64,000 nt of DNA from Bradyrhizobium septentrionale (GTDB taxonomy: Bacteria > Pseudomonadota > Alphaproteobacteria > Rhizobiales > Xanthobacteraceae): assembly GCF_011516645.4 (NCBI RefSeq), contig NZ_CP088285.1:8822501-8886500 (forward strand), given 5' to 3'. The notes under the pieces were generated by a model. It saw nothing but the letters and a program-made list of their open reading frames with translations. It was not told where the DNA came from and made no database searches. Shown one piece after another: positions 30,953 through 40,735 of the stretch (its first letter is position 1; each line of letters starts with the position of its first letter). Made by a program: the position numbers and the translations under genes.

Positions 30953-32761
30953 TCAATTCGTGAGCATCACATAGCGTGCGGCCGCAGTGAGGGTCACATT
31001 GCCGCGCTGAGCTTCGCTGATCGCTTGCAGGAAGAATGTGTCGGCCGCCATCGGTCGCGGCTGGCGCAGCGAGTCCAGAACACGCGGGGCCGCAACGACC
31101 AACAGGAGCTGCGGACCGGTTGAGCGTGCCATCGGCAGGGCAAAAGAAAGCGAGTCGATGCCCGGCTTCAGGAGATAGGACAGGCTTTGCACCTCGCCGC
31201 GATCCGAGACCATCAGCAGTTCCACCACCCGGTTGGCAAAATTCTCGATGGTCCCGTTCAGGGTCTCGCCGGCCTTCAATTCCGTCGCTGACAGGTTGAT
31301 GCGCGGCGCACGCGCTTGATCGCTTCCGACCTGACTCAAGAATTTGACGGCCGGACATTGTGCCGGATTCACCTGCCTGACGCCGACCGAAGCCTCAAAT
31401 CCCTGCTCCTTTCGAAACGCCTTGTCGAAGGTATCGAATGGGGCGGTCGAGGCGCCGAATCCCTCAATGACGGCTGCGCTTGAGCTCACTGCAACAGGCA
31501 GGATGAAGAAGCAGTCGCCGCCCGCATATTGGGCGACATATCTGCGGATGCGCTCGGCTCGACCCGGCCCATCGGGCGACGAAGTCGGCGTCACCGTCGG
31601 CTGAGGCGGCAGCTTCACCGGCTCCTGACGTGCCGGCTGTGGCGGAGCAGGCTCGATCCTCGGCGGCGCGGGTGTCGCGGCGAGCTTCGGCGGTGGCGGC
31701 AAGGCCGCCCGGCCCGATGTCGACCAGACAAATTTATAGAAGGTGTACCCACCGCCCCCCAGCAGAAGCAGCAGCCCTGCGACGCAGGCGCCGAGCCAGA
31801 TGCGGCGAGAGTTCCGCGTGGTTGACGGCACCCGCTCCTGCTGCGCAGACGTCCCGGCTTCCGGCTTCCCCAACGGATCGAAGCCGTGGAGCGGTGCGGC
31901 AGACGGGTGAGCCGAAGCCGCCGGCGCCCAGTTGGCGACCTCCGCCATGGTCGGGCGCAAGGCCGGGTCCGGCTGCAGCATCCTCTCGAGCAGCGGCCTG
32001 ATACGCAGATCCACTGCGCCGAGATCGGGCACACGCCGGCGTTTCTCGACCAGTTGAAACTGGCTCCCGCCCATATCGAGCTTCTGCCCGGTCAAGGCTT
32101 GGAACAGTACGAGACCAAAGCTGTAGACATCGGACTTCGCGGTGACATCATTGCCGTACAAGCCGACCTGTTCCGGCGACGCGTAATTATCCTTGCCGGC
32201 GAAGCCGGAGCCGATGATGGTCTTGTCACCCATCTGGGTAGACCGGGCGATACCAAAGTCGATGATCTTCGCCCGCCTTACATCATCGAGCGGCACGATG
32301 ATGTTGTCGGGGGAGACATCGCGATGGATAATGCCGTGCTCGTGAGCGGCGTGCAGGCCCGATGCGACCCGCTGCATCAACTTGATCAGCGCTTCGAAGG
32401 TCAGCGGCCCATCGTCGAGCATGTTCGACAGCGAGCGCCCGTTCACGAATTCCATCGCGAGATACGGGCGCTGCAGCACGGGTTCGACCGTGAACAGGAA
32501 GTAGCGAACGATCGCTTCATGCGGAAGATTGTGAAGTGCTGCCGCCTCCCGGCGGAACAGCGCAAGCGCCGCCTCGTTGTCGACCATGTCGGGCAGCAAC
32601 ATCTTGACCGCAACGGGCGATCCGGTCTGGATCTCGCGGCATCGGTAGACTTCCCCCATGCCGCCCGCCCCGATCATCGCTTCGATCTCGTAAATGCCGT
32701 TGAGCCGGGTGCCGGCCGGCACACCGCGGTAGGATGATCGAAACGGATCGTTCGCGGTCAT
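30953..32761 (-). CDS. ppkA: T6SS-associated Ser/Thr protein kinase (PpkA-like)
   Basis: A 602-residue membrane kinase. The cytoplasmic N-terminal kinase domain has a Gly-rich loop GAGGMGEVY (31-39), the ATP-binding Lys53, the catalytic HRDVSPDN (Asp148) and DFG at 168-170. A Pro-rich linker and a single transmembrane segment (WLGACVAGLLLLLGGGGY) follow. The C-terminal ~200 residues are periplasmic and uncharacterised (VELLMVSDRGEVQSL). In other T6SS, PpkA phosphorylates an FHA protein or TssL to switch on assembly, with PppA reversing it. The gene overlaps the phosphatase gene by 4 nt (ATGA), so the two are coupled, and it ends the leftward T6SS operon. Confidence 0.9.
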   Translation of the reverse strand: MTANDPFRSSYRGVPAGTRLNGIYEIEAMIGAGGMGEVYRCREIQTGSPVAVKMLLPDMVDNEAALALFRREAAALHNLPHEAIVRYFLFTVEPVLQRPYLAMEFVNGRSLSNMLDDGPLTFEALIKLMQRVASGLHAAHEHGIIHRDVSPDNIIVPLDDVRRAKIIDFGIARSTQMGDKTIIGSGFAGKDNYASPEQVGLYGNDVTAKSDVYSFGLVLFQALTGQKLDMGGSQFQLVEKRRRVPDLGAVDLRIRPLLERMLQPDPALRPTMAEVANWAPAASAHPSAAPLHGFDPLGKPEAGTSAQQERVPSTTRNSRRIWLGACVAGLLLLLGGGGYTFYKFVWSTSGRAALPPPPKLAATPAPPRIEPAPPQPARQEPVKLPPQPTVTPTSSPDGPGRAERIRRYVAQYAGGDCFFILPVAVSSSAAVIEGFGASTAPFDTFDKAFRKEQGFEASVGVRQVNPAQCPAVKFLSQVGSDQARAPRINLSATELKAGETLNGTIENFANRVVELLMVSDRGEVQSLSYLLKPGIDSLSFALPMARSTGPQLLLVVAAPRVLDSLRQPRPMAADTFFLQAISEAQRGNVTLTAAARYVMLTN

Positions 32762-33534
32762 GCTCGCGGCTCCCGATCGAGCGGCGACCTCGTGGGCTCC
32801 GAGGATCGTGGCGCGAGCAATCGCACGATCACGATCGTAACATTGTCGAGCCCGCCGCGATCGAGCGCGAGCGCAAGCATGTCGTCGCAGGCTGTCTGGG
32901 CAAGGCGAGTGGCCGCGTGCTGCTGGATCTCGTCATCCTGCACGTGTCGGGTCAAGCCGTCGCTGCAAATCACGAAGATGTCTTCCGGTTCGGCCGGACC
33001 GGTCACCACCTCGAACTCGGGGTCGGCGACAACGCCGACAGCCCGGGTGATGGCATTGTTCGGCCAATCCTGGACCTCTTCGCGCGATAGCGCGCCGCCG
33101 GCGATCAGTTCCTCCAACTCGCTATGATCGTGCGACACCTGGGTGATGCCGTGGCGATTGATCAGGTACACCCGGCTGTCTCCCGCCCATATGCAGGCAT
33201 AATGGCCGTCGCGTACGAGCAGGACCGCCGTTGTGGTCCCGACAGTGGCACCCTGCCTTGCCTCGCTGAGTGCCAGAATCTGCTGGTTGGCGCTGAACAG
33301 ACGCGCCTCGCATTGCGCCAACAGATCCGCCGCGGAGTCCGGCGAGGCGATCGCATCAAGCGACTGCACCACGATGCGGCTGGCAAGATCGCCTGCCTCA
33401 TGACCGCCCATGCCGTCAGCGACCGCCCATAGGCCGACGTCGGTTCTTACCAGACATGAATCCTCGTTCCGCGCCCGCACCCGTCCGGCATGAGTGACGC
33501 TACCGACATCGAACAAGGATGGGACGTGTACCAT
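32758..33534 (-). CDS. pppA: PP2C-family protein phosphatase (PppA/Stp1-like)
   Basis: A 258-residue cytoplasmic phosphatase with the PPM metal-binding motifs: RARNEDSCLV, VADGMGGHEAGD, GDSRVYL, CSDGLTRHV and GGLDNVTIVIV. It removes phosphate from Ser/Thr, here presumably from the targets of the adjacent kinase, and so would switch off T6SS assembly. The gene overlaps the kinase by 4 nt and follows tagF after 6 nt within the leftward operon. Confidence 0.92.
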   Translation of the reverse strand: MVHVPSLFDVGSVTHAGRVRARNEDSCLVRTDVGLWAVADGMGGHEAGDLASRIVVQSLDAIASPDSAADLLAQCEARLFSANQQILALSEARQGATVGTTTAVLLVRDGHYACIWAGDSRVYLINRHGITQVSHDHSELEELIAGGALSREEVQDWPNNAITRAVGVVADPEFEVVTGPAEPEDIFVICSDGLTRHVQDDEIQQHAATRLAQTACDDMLALALDRGGLDNVTIVIVRLLAPRSSEPTRSPLDREPRA

Positions 33535-33540
33535 CGCGCG

Positions 33541-34242
33541 TCATCCCGTCCCGGATACCGCGCGGCTGACGTCGCCGGTCAGCAGCGTGGAATAGTGAAA
33601 CGGATCCGGCAATCCGCGGCAACAGAGTGCGATCGGCGGGAACCCTTCGCCTCCGGCGGTCCACCAGAAACTAGCCGCGGCATAGATTTGAGGGTTCGCG
33701 CCGCAGAGCGCGCCGAACGACTCGGCAAACCCATCGACCGTCGAAACCATTCCCAGCGTCGCGTCGTTCAGCGACACGATTGGCGGTCCATCAGTCCCCG
33801 AGGTCCGCAGACGCGGAAGCGCGAGACGATCCAGCGCGTCGGAGATCTGCTCGAACGTCGCAGCCCGGTCCAGGGTCGAGAGCAGGAATGTCTCCACTTG
33901 GGCAAACCACTCGTCCTGCGGATCGATGTTCGGCGGCGGTAGCGCGGCGTCACCATCCTGCACCGCATGCAACGTCAACGGATAGTATCGCCCCACCCCG
34001 TCAAGCGACGGCATGATCGCTCCTGCGACGGTGGTGCCGCAGATCGCGCCGCCAAGCCAGAACCGCCAAACCGGCGCGGTCAGGAATGCTTCCTGCCAGG
34101 CGGCGCCGAGTTGATGGCGGCTCGCGGAGATGGCAGCCTGCACCCACGGCTCCCAGACTTCCAGGAAGCTGCGTGGCGTCGCGATCGCGATGAAATCACG
34201 CTTCGCGCCGATCTTGCCGAATAAGCCGCATCGCATGGTCAT
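33541..34242 (-). CDS. tagF: T6SS-associated protein TagF
   Basis: A 233-residue cytoplasmic protein with the TagF (DUF2094) beginning RCGLFGKIGAKRDFIAI, followed by WQEAFLTAPVWRFWL and GAIMPSLDGVGRYYPLTL. TagF proteins block assembly by sequestering the FHA protein and act as post-translational repressors. ATG at 34242 overlaps the tssM stop as ATGA. No fused PppA domain is present here; the phosphatase is a separate gene, unlike the TagF-PppA fusion known from Agrobacterium. Confidence 0.9.
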   Translation of the reverse strand: MTMRCGLFGKIGAKRDFIAIATPRSFLEVWEPWVQAAISASRHQLGAAWQEAFLTAPVWRFWLGGAICGTTVAGAIMPSLDGVGRYYPLTLHAVQDGDAALPPPNIDPQDEWFAQVETFLLSTLDRAATFEQISDALDRLALPRLRTSGTDGPPIVSLNDATLGMVSTVDGFAESFGALCGANPQIYAAASFWWTAGGEGFPPIALCCRGLPDPFHYSTLLTGDVSRAVSGTG

Positions 34243-37200
34243 ATTCCGGTCGGGCAACGAAACTCGCGGAGCACTGACAGGTTTAGCGGATTGCGCAACG
34301 ATCCGGTGGAAATCTGATAGTTGAGCTCACGTCCGGCAACAATGAAAGTTGCGCTGGCGGTTTCCGCCTTGGCGACCAGCGAGCCGGCCTCCAGCATTCG
34401 GAACAATGACCAGGGGCCGATGCGCTCAAGCACGGATGGCGAGCCGGACTCGTTGCTGACCGAAATTGCCGTCCGCGGCGATGGGCCGGGCCAGAGCACC
34501 GTCGTCGGCGAATTGGTCTGCGGCGGCGACGGAGCAGCGGGTTGCGGCGCGCCAAACATGGAGGGAGCTGCGGCTGGTCCTGGTGTGGTGGGGCTGTTGA
34601 TCGTCGTGCCACCGATCTCGGTCTTGACTGTGATGCCCGGTCCGGCGGCAGCCGGCGGCCGGATCGCAAAGGACACCGCCGGCACGCCGCCGCCGGTCTG
34701 GAAAAAGGCATCGCGGATATAGGCGGCATTCTGGAACTGCTTCAACGTGTCGGGCGAGAACGATCGTCCGACGGGGCTCTCCTTCCGCCAGACCCAGTCC
34801 GAGCGCGAAGTATCGGCATACGGCGCCAGGAACTGGGTGAAGAACTTGTCCATGATGCCGTTCGGGCTGAACAGCTTGGCGAAATCAGCAAGCGGGACTT
34901 CCTGACCACTGCTGCGGACAAACGGGTAGCGGTTGGTCACCGTCTGCTGACAGACCGGCGTGACCTGATCGCGCAACGACTGCAGGATTTGACCGGCCGT
35001 GGAGGCGGCGATGCTGCCTTCGAACTCCGCGGCTGCCGCCCGCAGCATATCGGAAAATGGCGGCGGCATACGCGAGGCATTGTTGCGCAGCGCGGCAACC
35101 TGGGTCTGAAGCCCCGCAGTTGCTTGCGCCGTCAGTTGCGGATTCTCGATCATCAGCGTCAGATTTTGCGCAATGTCGTTCAGGTTTGCGATCGTCGAGT
35201 CGATCGGCCGGCGGGTGCTCTCCCCCTCAAGCGCTGCATGGTAGGGCTTGAACTGCGACTCAATCGTCGCGCCCGGTGTACCATCCTGGGCATTGTTGAA
35301 CAGCGCTGGCGTGGTCACCGCGGGCGGCACTGCCGGCGTGCCGGCGCTCGCCGGCTTCGGGCGTTCCTTGGTCAGCATGGTCTCATCGCGCACCGATTCC
35401 AGGATTTGCCGCATCGGCGAGGTCGGCGCCGAAAGCGCCCTCAGCACCTCGTATTTCGGCTTGTCGGCGAGCAATTTCTTCAGACGCAGGCTGCCGAGTG
35501 CAGTACGCCACGCCGTCACAAAATCATTGGAGTAGATGCTGAGCAGATCGCCAGCCAGGTTGTCATACTGCTGGTCAATTGCCGACTGCTGGCCGGCGTC
35601 ACCCAAGACCCACCGCTCCCGCTTCATGCGCTCCGACAATCCGGGCAGTCGAGCGATGAACTTCTGATTGAAGCCGTTATAGGTGAAGAACTCGGGCACC
35701 CTCACATTGTCCAGGGGCTGCCCGGTCGTGGTTTCGAACACGACTGCGACGTCAGGACCGCCCCGGCGGCTGGCGATCCAGTCGCCGGCGGTCGATCCGC
35801 GAGCCTCCGACTTCAGGAACTCGTAGGCACGTTGCGACACGCTGAGGCGCGCCAATGAATTCTGGGCCTGCTTGATCAGCCGGCCATCAAGCTCGACCAG
35901 CGGCGGCTGCTCGGTTTCGAGGTCGAACATTGCCATGAGATTTTCATCGAGCAGGCGCCGACCTTCCGCGTTGGTCGCGCCAGGATAGAGGTTGTCCGCC
36001 CAGTCGCGCTGCATCCAGGAGCGGATGAGCTCGCGGTCTGGGGATTGCAGGCCGCCGAGCATCAGGTAGACCTTCAGCGCCTCATAGACGAAGGCAGGCT
36101 CGGCGATGCGCGCATTGAGCTGCTCTTCCAAACGGTACAGCAGCCGAGGCCTGAACATGCGCTCAAGCGCGGTGTGATAGGCCGCCTTCGCGGGCGACAA
36201 CAGGCGCGCGTGCTGACTGAGCCCGTAGCGCGCCGAGAGTGCTACCGGCTCATTGCGCGAGGCATAACCGGCAGGGGCGTTCCGCAGCCGATAGAGCAGC
36301 GGCAGCACCTTGTCGAGATCGTGATCGGCGATCAGCGTTTGCTTGATGAGCGGCGCACCGGCGGCCGCATACTCGCTGTCCGCCTGCAAGCTCTGCTCGA
36401 TCAGGTCGGAGTTGCGCTTATAGCTGGTCAGCCACGCACCGATCAGTCCGATCGCCACCAGACCGATCACCGACAGCGCCGCGGTTTTCAGGATCAGGGC
36501 GCGGCGCACCGCAGCACGGTCGGTCGAAACCCAGTCAGCCTCACCGATGATGACCTTCGAAATCAAATCGGCGAGGAAATAGCTCTTGCCGGTTCCGGAG
36601 TAGGCTCCTGCACCGACTTCCTCCGCGCCGAATGTACGCGCCAGCGATCCGATCAATTGATCGATCGGCGTACCCTGCTGCGTGCCCGACGTGAAATAGA
36701 ACCCACGCAGATTGGCGTTCACGTGATAACGCGTCGGCTCAAAAATCTGGTTGAGGAAATCGTGGATTTGCGGCTTGAGCCGCGCCATCTGCGCCGGGAA
36801 GCCAAACAACTGCACCCGGTGCTGCGGCGTCGGCTCGTCCTGCAGACGGTCGAGCGTTTCCTCGCTCAGGCGCTCCAGCAGGCGATCGAACTCGACCGGG
36901 ACCTGCCCCACCAGGTTCTGGGTCTTGTCGGCGGTCTGGAAAGTGGCGCCCCAGACCTGGCGCCGGCCGGCTTCGCCGAGATACGCGAAATATTCGGTGA
37001 AGCCGGCGACGAGATCGGCCTTGGTGAACAGCGCGTAGACCGGGAAGCTCACTTTCAGCCGTTGATGCAGTTCGAGGAGCCGCATCCTGATGGCGTCGGC
37101 ATGAAGCGCGAGTTCCTGCTTCGGCAGCGTCAGCACGTCTTCCAGACTGATTGCGACGAGAACGCCGTTGATCGGCTGGCGCGATCGAGTTTTCTTCAGG

Positions 37201-37787
37201 ATATCCAGGAAGGAGATCCAGCTTTCCTTGTCGGCCTTGCTGTTTGAATCCTGGGTTGTGTAGCGACCGGCAGTATCGATCAGCACCGCTTCCTCGGTGA
37301 ACCACCAATCACAGTAGCGAGTGCCGCCGACCCCGGCGATCGCCGCCGGCGTTGCCCCTCGCGCGAGCGGAAACTTGAGCCCCGAATTCACCAGCGCCGT
37401 GGTCTTTCCCGCACCGGGCGGACCGATGATGACGTACCAGGGTAGATCGTAGAGATAACCGGACTTGTTGCCGCTCGCAGTCTTAAGTGTTGAGAGCGCA
37501 TCCTTCATGCGCTCCTTGAGCACCGGCTCGTCGCTGACGGCCTGATCCGCACCGCTGACGCCGTCGGCGATTTCCTTGGCATTCTTGCGTCGCTTGAAGA
37601 AATGAAAACCGGTGACACCTGCTGCCGCGGCGCCGAGCAGCAGGATCGCGATCTGGCGAATGATGTGGTTTTCCAACGGATGCCAGTCGCCGAAAGCAAT
37701 GAAGGGACCGGCAAGGTAGATCACCGCCCCAAGCGAGCTGAGCCCGACTCCATAGAGAACGATGCGTAGAATGTCCTTGGCGAGCAT
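34239..37787 (-). CDS. tssM: T6SS membrane-complex protein TssM (IcmF)
   Basis: A 1182-residue inner-membrane protein. Two N-terminal transmembrane segments (IVLYGVGLSSLGAVIYLAG and IAILLLGAAAAGVTGFHFF) precede a cytoplasmic ATPase-like domain with Walker A GPPGAGKTT (122-130) and a DTAGRY Walker B region, then a third segment near 440 (ALSVIGLVAIGLIGAWL). The remaining ~700 residues are the periplasmic part with IcmF/DUF1215-like sequence. TssM spans the periplasm and energises the complex. It lies between tssL and tagF in the leftward operon. Full length for the family. Confidence 0.95.
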   Translation of the reverse strand: MLAKDILRIVLYGVGLSSLGAVIYLAGPFIAFGDWHPLENHIIRQIAILLLGAAAAGVTGFHFFKRRKNAKEIADGVSGADQAVSDEPVLKERMKDALSTLKTASGNKSGYLYDLPWYVIIGPPGAGKTTALVNSGLKFPLARGATPAAIAGVGGTRYCDWWFTEEAVLIDTAGRYTTQDSNSKADKESWISFLDILKKTRSRQPINGVLVAISLEDVLTLPKQELALHADAIRMRLLELHQRLKVSFPVYALFTKADLVAGFTEYFAYLGEAGRRQVWGATFQTADKTQNLVGQVPVEFDRLLERLSEETLDRLQDEPTPQHRVQLFGFPAQMARLKPQIHDFLNQIFEPTRYHVNANLRGFYFTSGTQQGTPIDQLIGSLARTFGAEEVGAGAYSGTGKSYFLADLISKVIIGEADWVSTDRAAVRRALILKTAALSVIGLVAIGLIGAWLTSYKRNSDLIEQSLQADSEYAAAGAPLIKQTLIADHDLDKVLPLLYRLRNAPAGYASRNEPVALSARYGLSQHARLLSPAKAAYHTALERMFRPRLLYRLEEQLNARIAEPAFVYEALKVYLMLGGLQSPDRELIRSWMQRDWADNLYPGATNAEGRRLLDENLMAMFDLETEQPPLVELDGRLIKQAQNSLARLSVSQRAYEFLKSEARGSTAGDWIASRRGGPDVAVVFETTTGQPLDNVRVPEFFTYNGFNQKFIARLPGLSERMKRERWVLGDAGQQSAIDQQYDNLAGDLLSIYSNDFVTAWRTALGSLRLKKLLADKPKYEVLRALSAPTSPMRQILESVRDETMLTKERPKPASAGTPAVPPAVTTPALFNNAQDGTPGATIESQFKPYHAALEGESTRRPIDSTIANLNDIAQNLTLMIENPQLTAQATAGLQTQVAALRNNASRMPPPFSDMLRAAAAEFEGSIAASTAGQILQSLRDQVTPVCQQTVTNRYPFVRSSGQEVPLADFAKLFSPNGIMDKFFTQFLAPYADTSRSDWVWRKESPVGRSFSPDTLKQFQNAAYIRDAFFQTGGGVPAVSFAIRPPAAAGPGITVKTEIGGTTINSPTTPGPAAAPSMFGAPQPAAPSPPQTNSPTTVLWPGPSPRTAISVSNESGSPSVLERIGPWSLFRMLEAGSLVAKAETASATFIVAGRELNYQISTGSLRNPLNLSVLREFRCPTGI

Positions 37788-37832
37788 ATTTACCGGTACC
37801 TGTCGCTTATCGCGTGAGCTTGTGGCGTCCGC

Positions 37833-39353
37833 CTATTCGCTACGTTCGATGAAGATTTCGACCCGACGGTTCTTTGCACGTCCCTCGGGTGTCGAATTGC
37901 TGGCAATTGGTGAATCCGATCCCTTGCCGTCGACGTCGATGCGCGAACCGTCGGCCAGGCCGGGTTTCAGCGCGGCGGCAACCGCCTTGGCGCGTTCGAC
38001 CGACAATTCGAAATTCGAAGGGAAGCGCACGGTGCGGATTGGCGAGCTGTCGGTATGGCCAACCACCCGGATTCGGCCGGGCTCCTTGTCGAGCGTCGCC
38101 GCAACCCGGGCCCCGATCGGCTTGAAACCATCCAGGATGGTTGCCTGACCCGAGGCAAACAATGCGAGATCGCAGACCCTGATCACGATGAAGCTCGCCG
38201 TCTGATCCGCTGTCATGGCGCAAGCCGTCTTCTCCAGTGCAAGCGCGTTGCGAATGCGCTGCAGCTGGGTGATGCGGTCCGGGGGTGGCGGCGGAGGCGG
38301 AGGCGGCGGCGGCGCAACGACGCGGCGCTTGAGCTCGATCGGATCGCCGGGATGCAATGCCAGCGCGACTTCCGCGGCATTCTCTGCACGGCCAGCCAGC
38401 AACGTCCGCAGGACAAAATAGGATCCCGTTAGCAGCGCGGCGACCACGGCCGCCACCAGCCAAACGGGAATACGCAAGTGCTTCCGCCGACCCGCCAGGG
38501 CCTGTCCGCGCCAGTGCGGCGACAAATCGTTGGTCGGCTTGGGCCGAACCCGGCGCAGCGTTTCATAGAGGTTGCGCTGGATCACCTGGAGGTTCGCAAG
38601 CCCGCCCGGCGACGTCCGGTGAATGCCCTGGAACCCGAGCGCAAGGCAGGCGTGCTGGAGTTCGAGCACCGGGTAGTTGACCAGCGGATCAGTCTTCAAA
38701 TGGTCGAGGATCTCGAAGAAGCGTACGCCGCCCACACGCTCGCCGAAGAACCGGCTGAGCATCGAGTATTGGGCCCAGACGTGTCGGTCGTCGGTCGGAA
38801 TGTGTTGCACAATATCGTCGGCGGTAGCGCACAGGATATATTTCGCCGTATTGGCCTGGTGCTCGGAAATGCCGGCCGAGCGGATATCCTTCTCGAAGAA
38901 CTTGATGGCGTCGGCGACCTGCTCCATCAGGCTCGCGAATGACGCCCGCATCAGTGCTACTCGCAGCCGGCCAAGCAGCTGCAGCAAAGGGCCGCCGGCG
39001 CGCATCACCGGGTTGGCGTTTGGCGCAACCAGATCGTCGACACGCAAGGGCGGTCCGGGCGGCAGGATCGGTTGCGCCTGAGCCTGCGCCGGTGTCGAAA
39101 TCCATTCCTCGGACGGCTGGCTGGTCGGCGGGGCGGCGTAGCTTGCGCCCTGCGGGACAGGAGAAAATGACGGCGACGAAGGGGCACCAGGCGAAGCCAC
39201 GGGCGATGGCGAGTATGCTGGACGGCTTGCAGGTCCCTCGCCCGCCGGAGGTTGAGGAGCCGGAGCCGGCGGCATCTTCCCGCCGGGGTTCGGACGGATG
39301 ATGGTCCGCTCACCCCGACCGAAAGGATTAACCGGCTTGTCCCTGTCGGTCAT
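37833..39353 (-). CDS. tssL: T6SS protein TssL (DotU) with C-terminal OmpA-like domain
   Basis: A 506-residue protein. A Pro-rich cytoplasmic tail (1-120) is followed by the DotU domain (AKYILCATADDIVQ, WAQYSMLSRFFGERVGGVRFFEILDHL) and a single transmembrane segment (IPVWLVAAVVAALLTGSYF). A short Pro stretch leads to an OmpA/peptidoglycan-binding domain (RIRVVGHTDSSPIRT to RRVEIFI). Extended TssL proteins anchor the T6SS to the cell wall themselves. The Pro-rich tail may be a target for the kinase. The start at 39353 overlaps the tssK stop as ATGA. Confidence 0.95.
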   Translation of the reverse strand: MTDRDKPVNPFGRGERTIIRPNPGGKMPPAPAPQPPAGEGPASRPAYSPSPVASPGAPSSPSFSPVPQGASYAAPPTSQPSEEWISTPAQAQAQPILPPGPPLRVDDLVAPNANPVMRAGGPLLQLLGRLRVALMRASFASLMEQVADAIKFFEKDIRSAGISEHQANTAKYILCATADDIVQHIPTDDRHVWAQYSMLSRFFGERVGGVRFFEILDHLKTDPLVNYPVLELQHACLALGFQGIHRTSPGGLANLQVIQRNLYETLRRVRPKPTNDLSPHWRGQALAGRRKHLRIPVWLVAAVVAALLTGSYFVLRTLLAGRAENAAEVALALHPGDPIELKRRVVAPPPPPPPPPPPDRITQLQRIRNALALEKTACAMTADQTASFIVIRVCDLALFASGQATILDGFKPIGARVAATLDKEPGRIRVVGHTDSSPIRTVRFPSNFELSVERAKAVAAALKPGLADGSRIDVDGKGSDSPIASNSTPEGRAKNRRVEIFIERSE

Positions 39354-40687
39354 GGCCGCTCTTCCAGGATGGCCCAAAGGTACAACTCAAGCTCCGGCCA
39401 GTCGCCGGAAAAATGCATCCCGATCGAGGCCGCAGTACTGAACTCGGGCCACAGCGGCGACTTGCGATCGAGGTAGAAATAAACGTGGTCTGTGATGGCC
39501 CGGATGTGCGGTGGCGGCGTCGGCAGATGCACCAAGGTCAAACCCGGCAGGTTTGCGTGCACGATCTCGGTCATTTTGGTGTTGGGCCCGACCTTGAACA
39601 GGTGCGGGAATTCGTTCTGAATCTCCACCAGAGGCCGCCGTGCGGCGACCTCCAGCACGAGGGTCGCATTTCGGAACAACGCGCGATCGCGGATCGGCGA
39701 TACAAATGCGTTCTGGGCGCGTTCGATGATCTCCAGACGGATCGCCCGCCTGCCGAGCCGCGCGCTCAGGAAATCCTGGATGTCGCGCACCAGCGGCGTG
39801 AAGACGTATTCGAGCTTGTCGTGATCGTATGCCGGGTAGTCCCGCGCGCGTCGTTCGGTCGTTGCGAAGGTCGCAAGCTCACCGGCAAACCTCAGCAGTT
39901 CTTCGTACAGCCGCTCGGGATGTACGCTGCCGGACCGCTTGAAATGAGTCAGTACGGGAATGGTCCGATTCAGTACCTGCAGCACCAGGTAATCGACGCT
40001 CTGCAAGCCGCCGCCGGACGAAGGATCGACCGCGTAGCGTGCAAGCTCGTCGAGCTTGGTCTCAACCCAGCCAATGATGCGATTGAGCCAGCCATCGACA
40101 ACCGAATGTGCGGCGCAGACCAGCATCGGCGGCACAAATTTGTCGTCGAACAGGATATTCTTGTCGCGTACTTCGAGGATGCGGGCGATGCCGAGACCCA
40201 TGTATCCCGGCTTGCTGGTCTTGCGCAGCTCGAACGACAGCCGCGGATAGACGATGTCGATCTCTTCCTCGATCCGCAGCGCCGAGGTTGAATCGATATA
40301 CGTTTCGGAAGTCCGAACGTAACGACTTGCGCTGTCGGTGCGATCCTCATCCACCTCCCGCGTATTGGGCGCCGCGACCGGCATCATCAGCCAGACGATC
40401 TGGCCTGCGGCCGAATCCGGCACTTCGATGGCTTCCGGGATCGGACTGTCAGCAGGGATATCGAACGGCGTTCCATCGGGCATGACGCCGGTCGCACTGC
40501 GCACGGCGAATTTGCTCTGTTGAGTAAGATCGTTATCGATCTCGAGCTGGGCAAAGCCCCAGGGGTACGGAGTTGTGTAACGAACGCGCTTTTCCAGCAG
40601 ATGCTCGAGATAGCGATCGTTCTGCTGCAGATGATGCGGCCGCAGAAACAGACCTTCCGACCAGAAAACTTTGCTGTACCAGGACAT
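39350..40687 (-). CDS. tssK: T6SS baseplate protein TssK
   Basis: A 445-residue cytoplasmic protein with the typical TssK beginning SWYSKVFWSEGLFLRPHHLQQNDRY and a DKNILFDDKFVPPML segment. TssK connects the baseplate (TssEFG) to the membrane complex (TssLM). The start at 40687 is preferred to a GTG four codons upstream. It overlaps tssL by 4 nt and follows the FHA gene after 48 nt. Confidence 0.95.
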   Translation of the reverse strand: MSWYSKVFWSEGLFLRPHHLQQNDRYLEHLLEKRVRYTTPYPWGFAQLEIDNDLTQQSKFAVRSATGVMPDGTPFDIPADSPIPEAIEVPDSAAGQIVWLMMPVAAPNTREVDEDRTDSASRYVRTSETYIDSTSALRIEEEIDIVYPRLSFELRKTSKPGYMGLGIARILEVRDKNILFDDKFVPPMLVCAAHSVVDGWLNRIIGWVETKLDELARYAVDPSSGGGLQSVDYLVLQVLNRTIPVLTHFKRSGSVHPERLYEELLRFAGELATFATTERRARDYPAYDHDKLEYVFTPLVRDIQDFLSARLGRRAIRLEIIERAQNAFVSPIRDRALFRNATLVLEVAARRPLVEIQNEFPHLFKVGPNTKMTEIVHANLPGLTLVHLPTPPPHIRAITDHVYFYLDRKSPLWPEFSTAASIGMHFSGDWPELELYLWAILEERP

Positions 40688-40735
40688 TCCTGCATCCACT
40701 TGGCAATGATCGGCGACGGCATCGTCACCGACAGT

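Noticed and set aside
34542..37247. Long plus-strand frames opposite tssM (438 and 400 residues).
   Set aside because: They are antisense shadows of tssM, which is full length with an intact Walker A motif.
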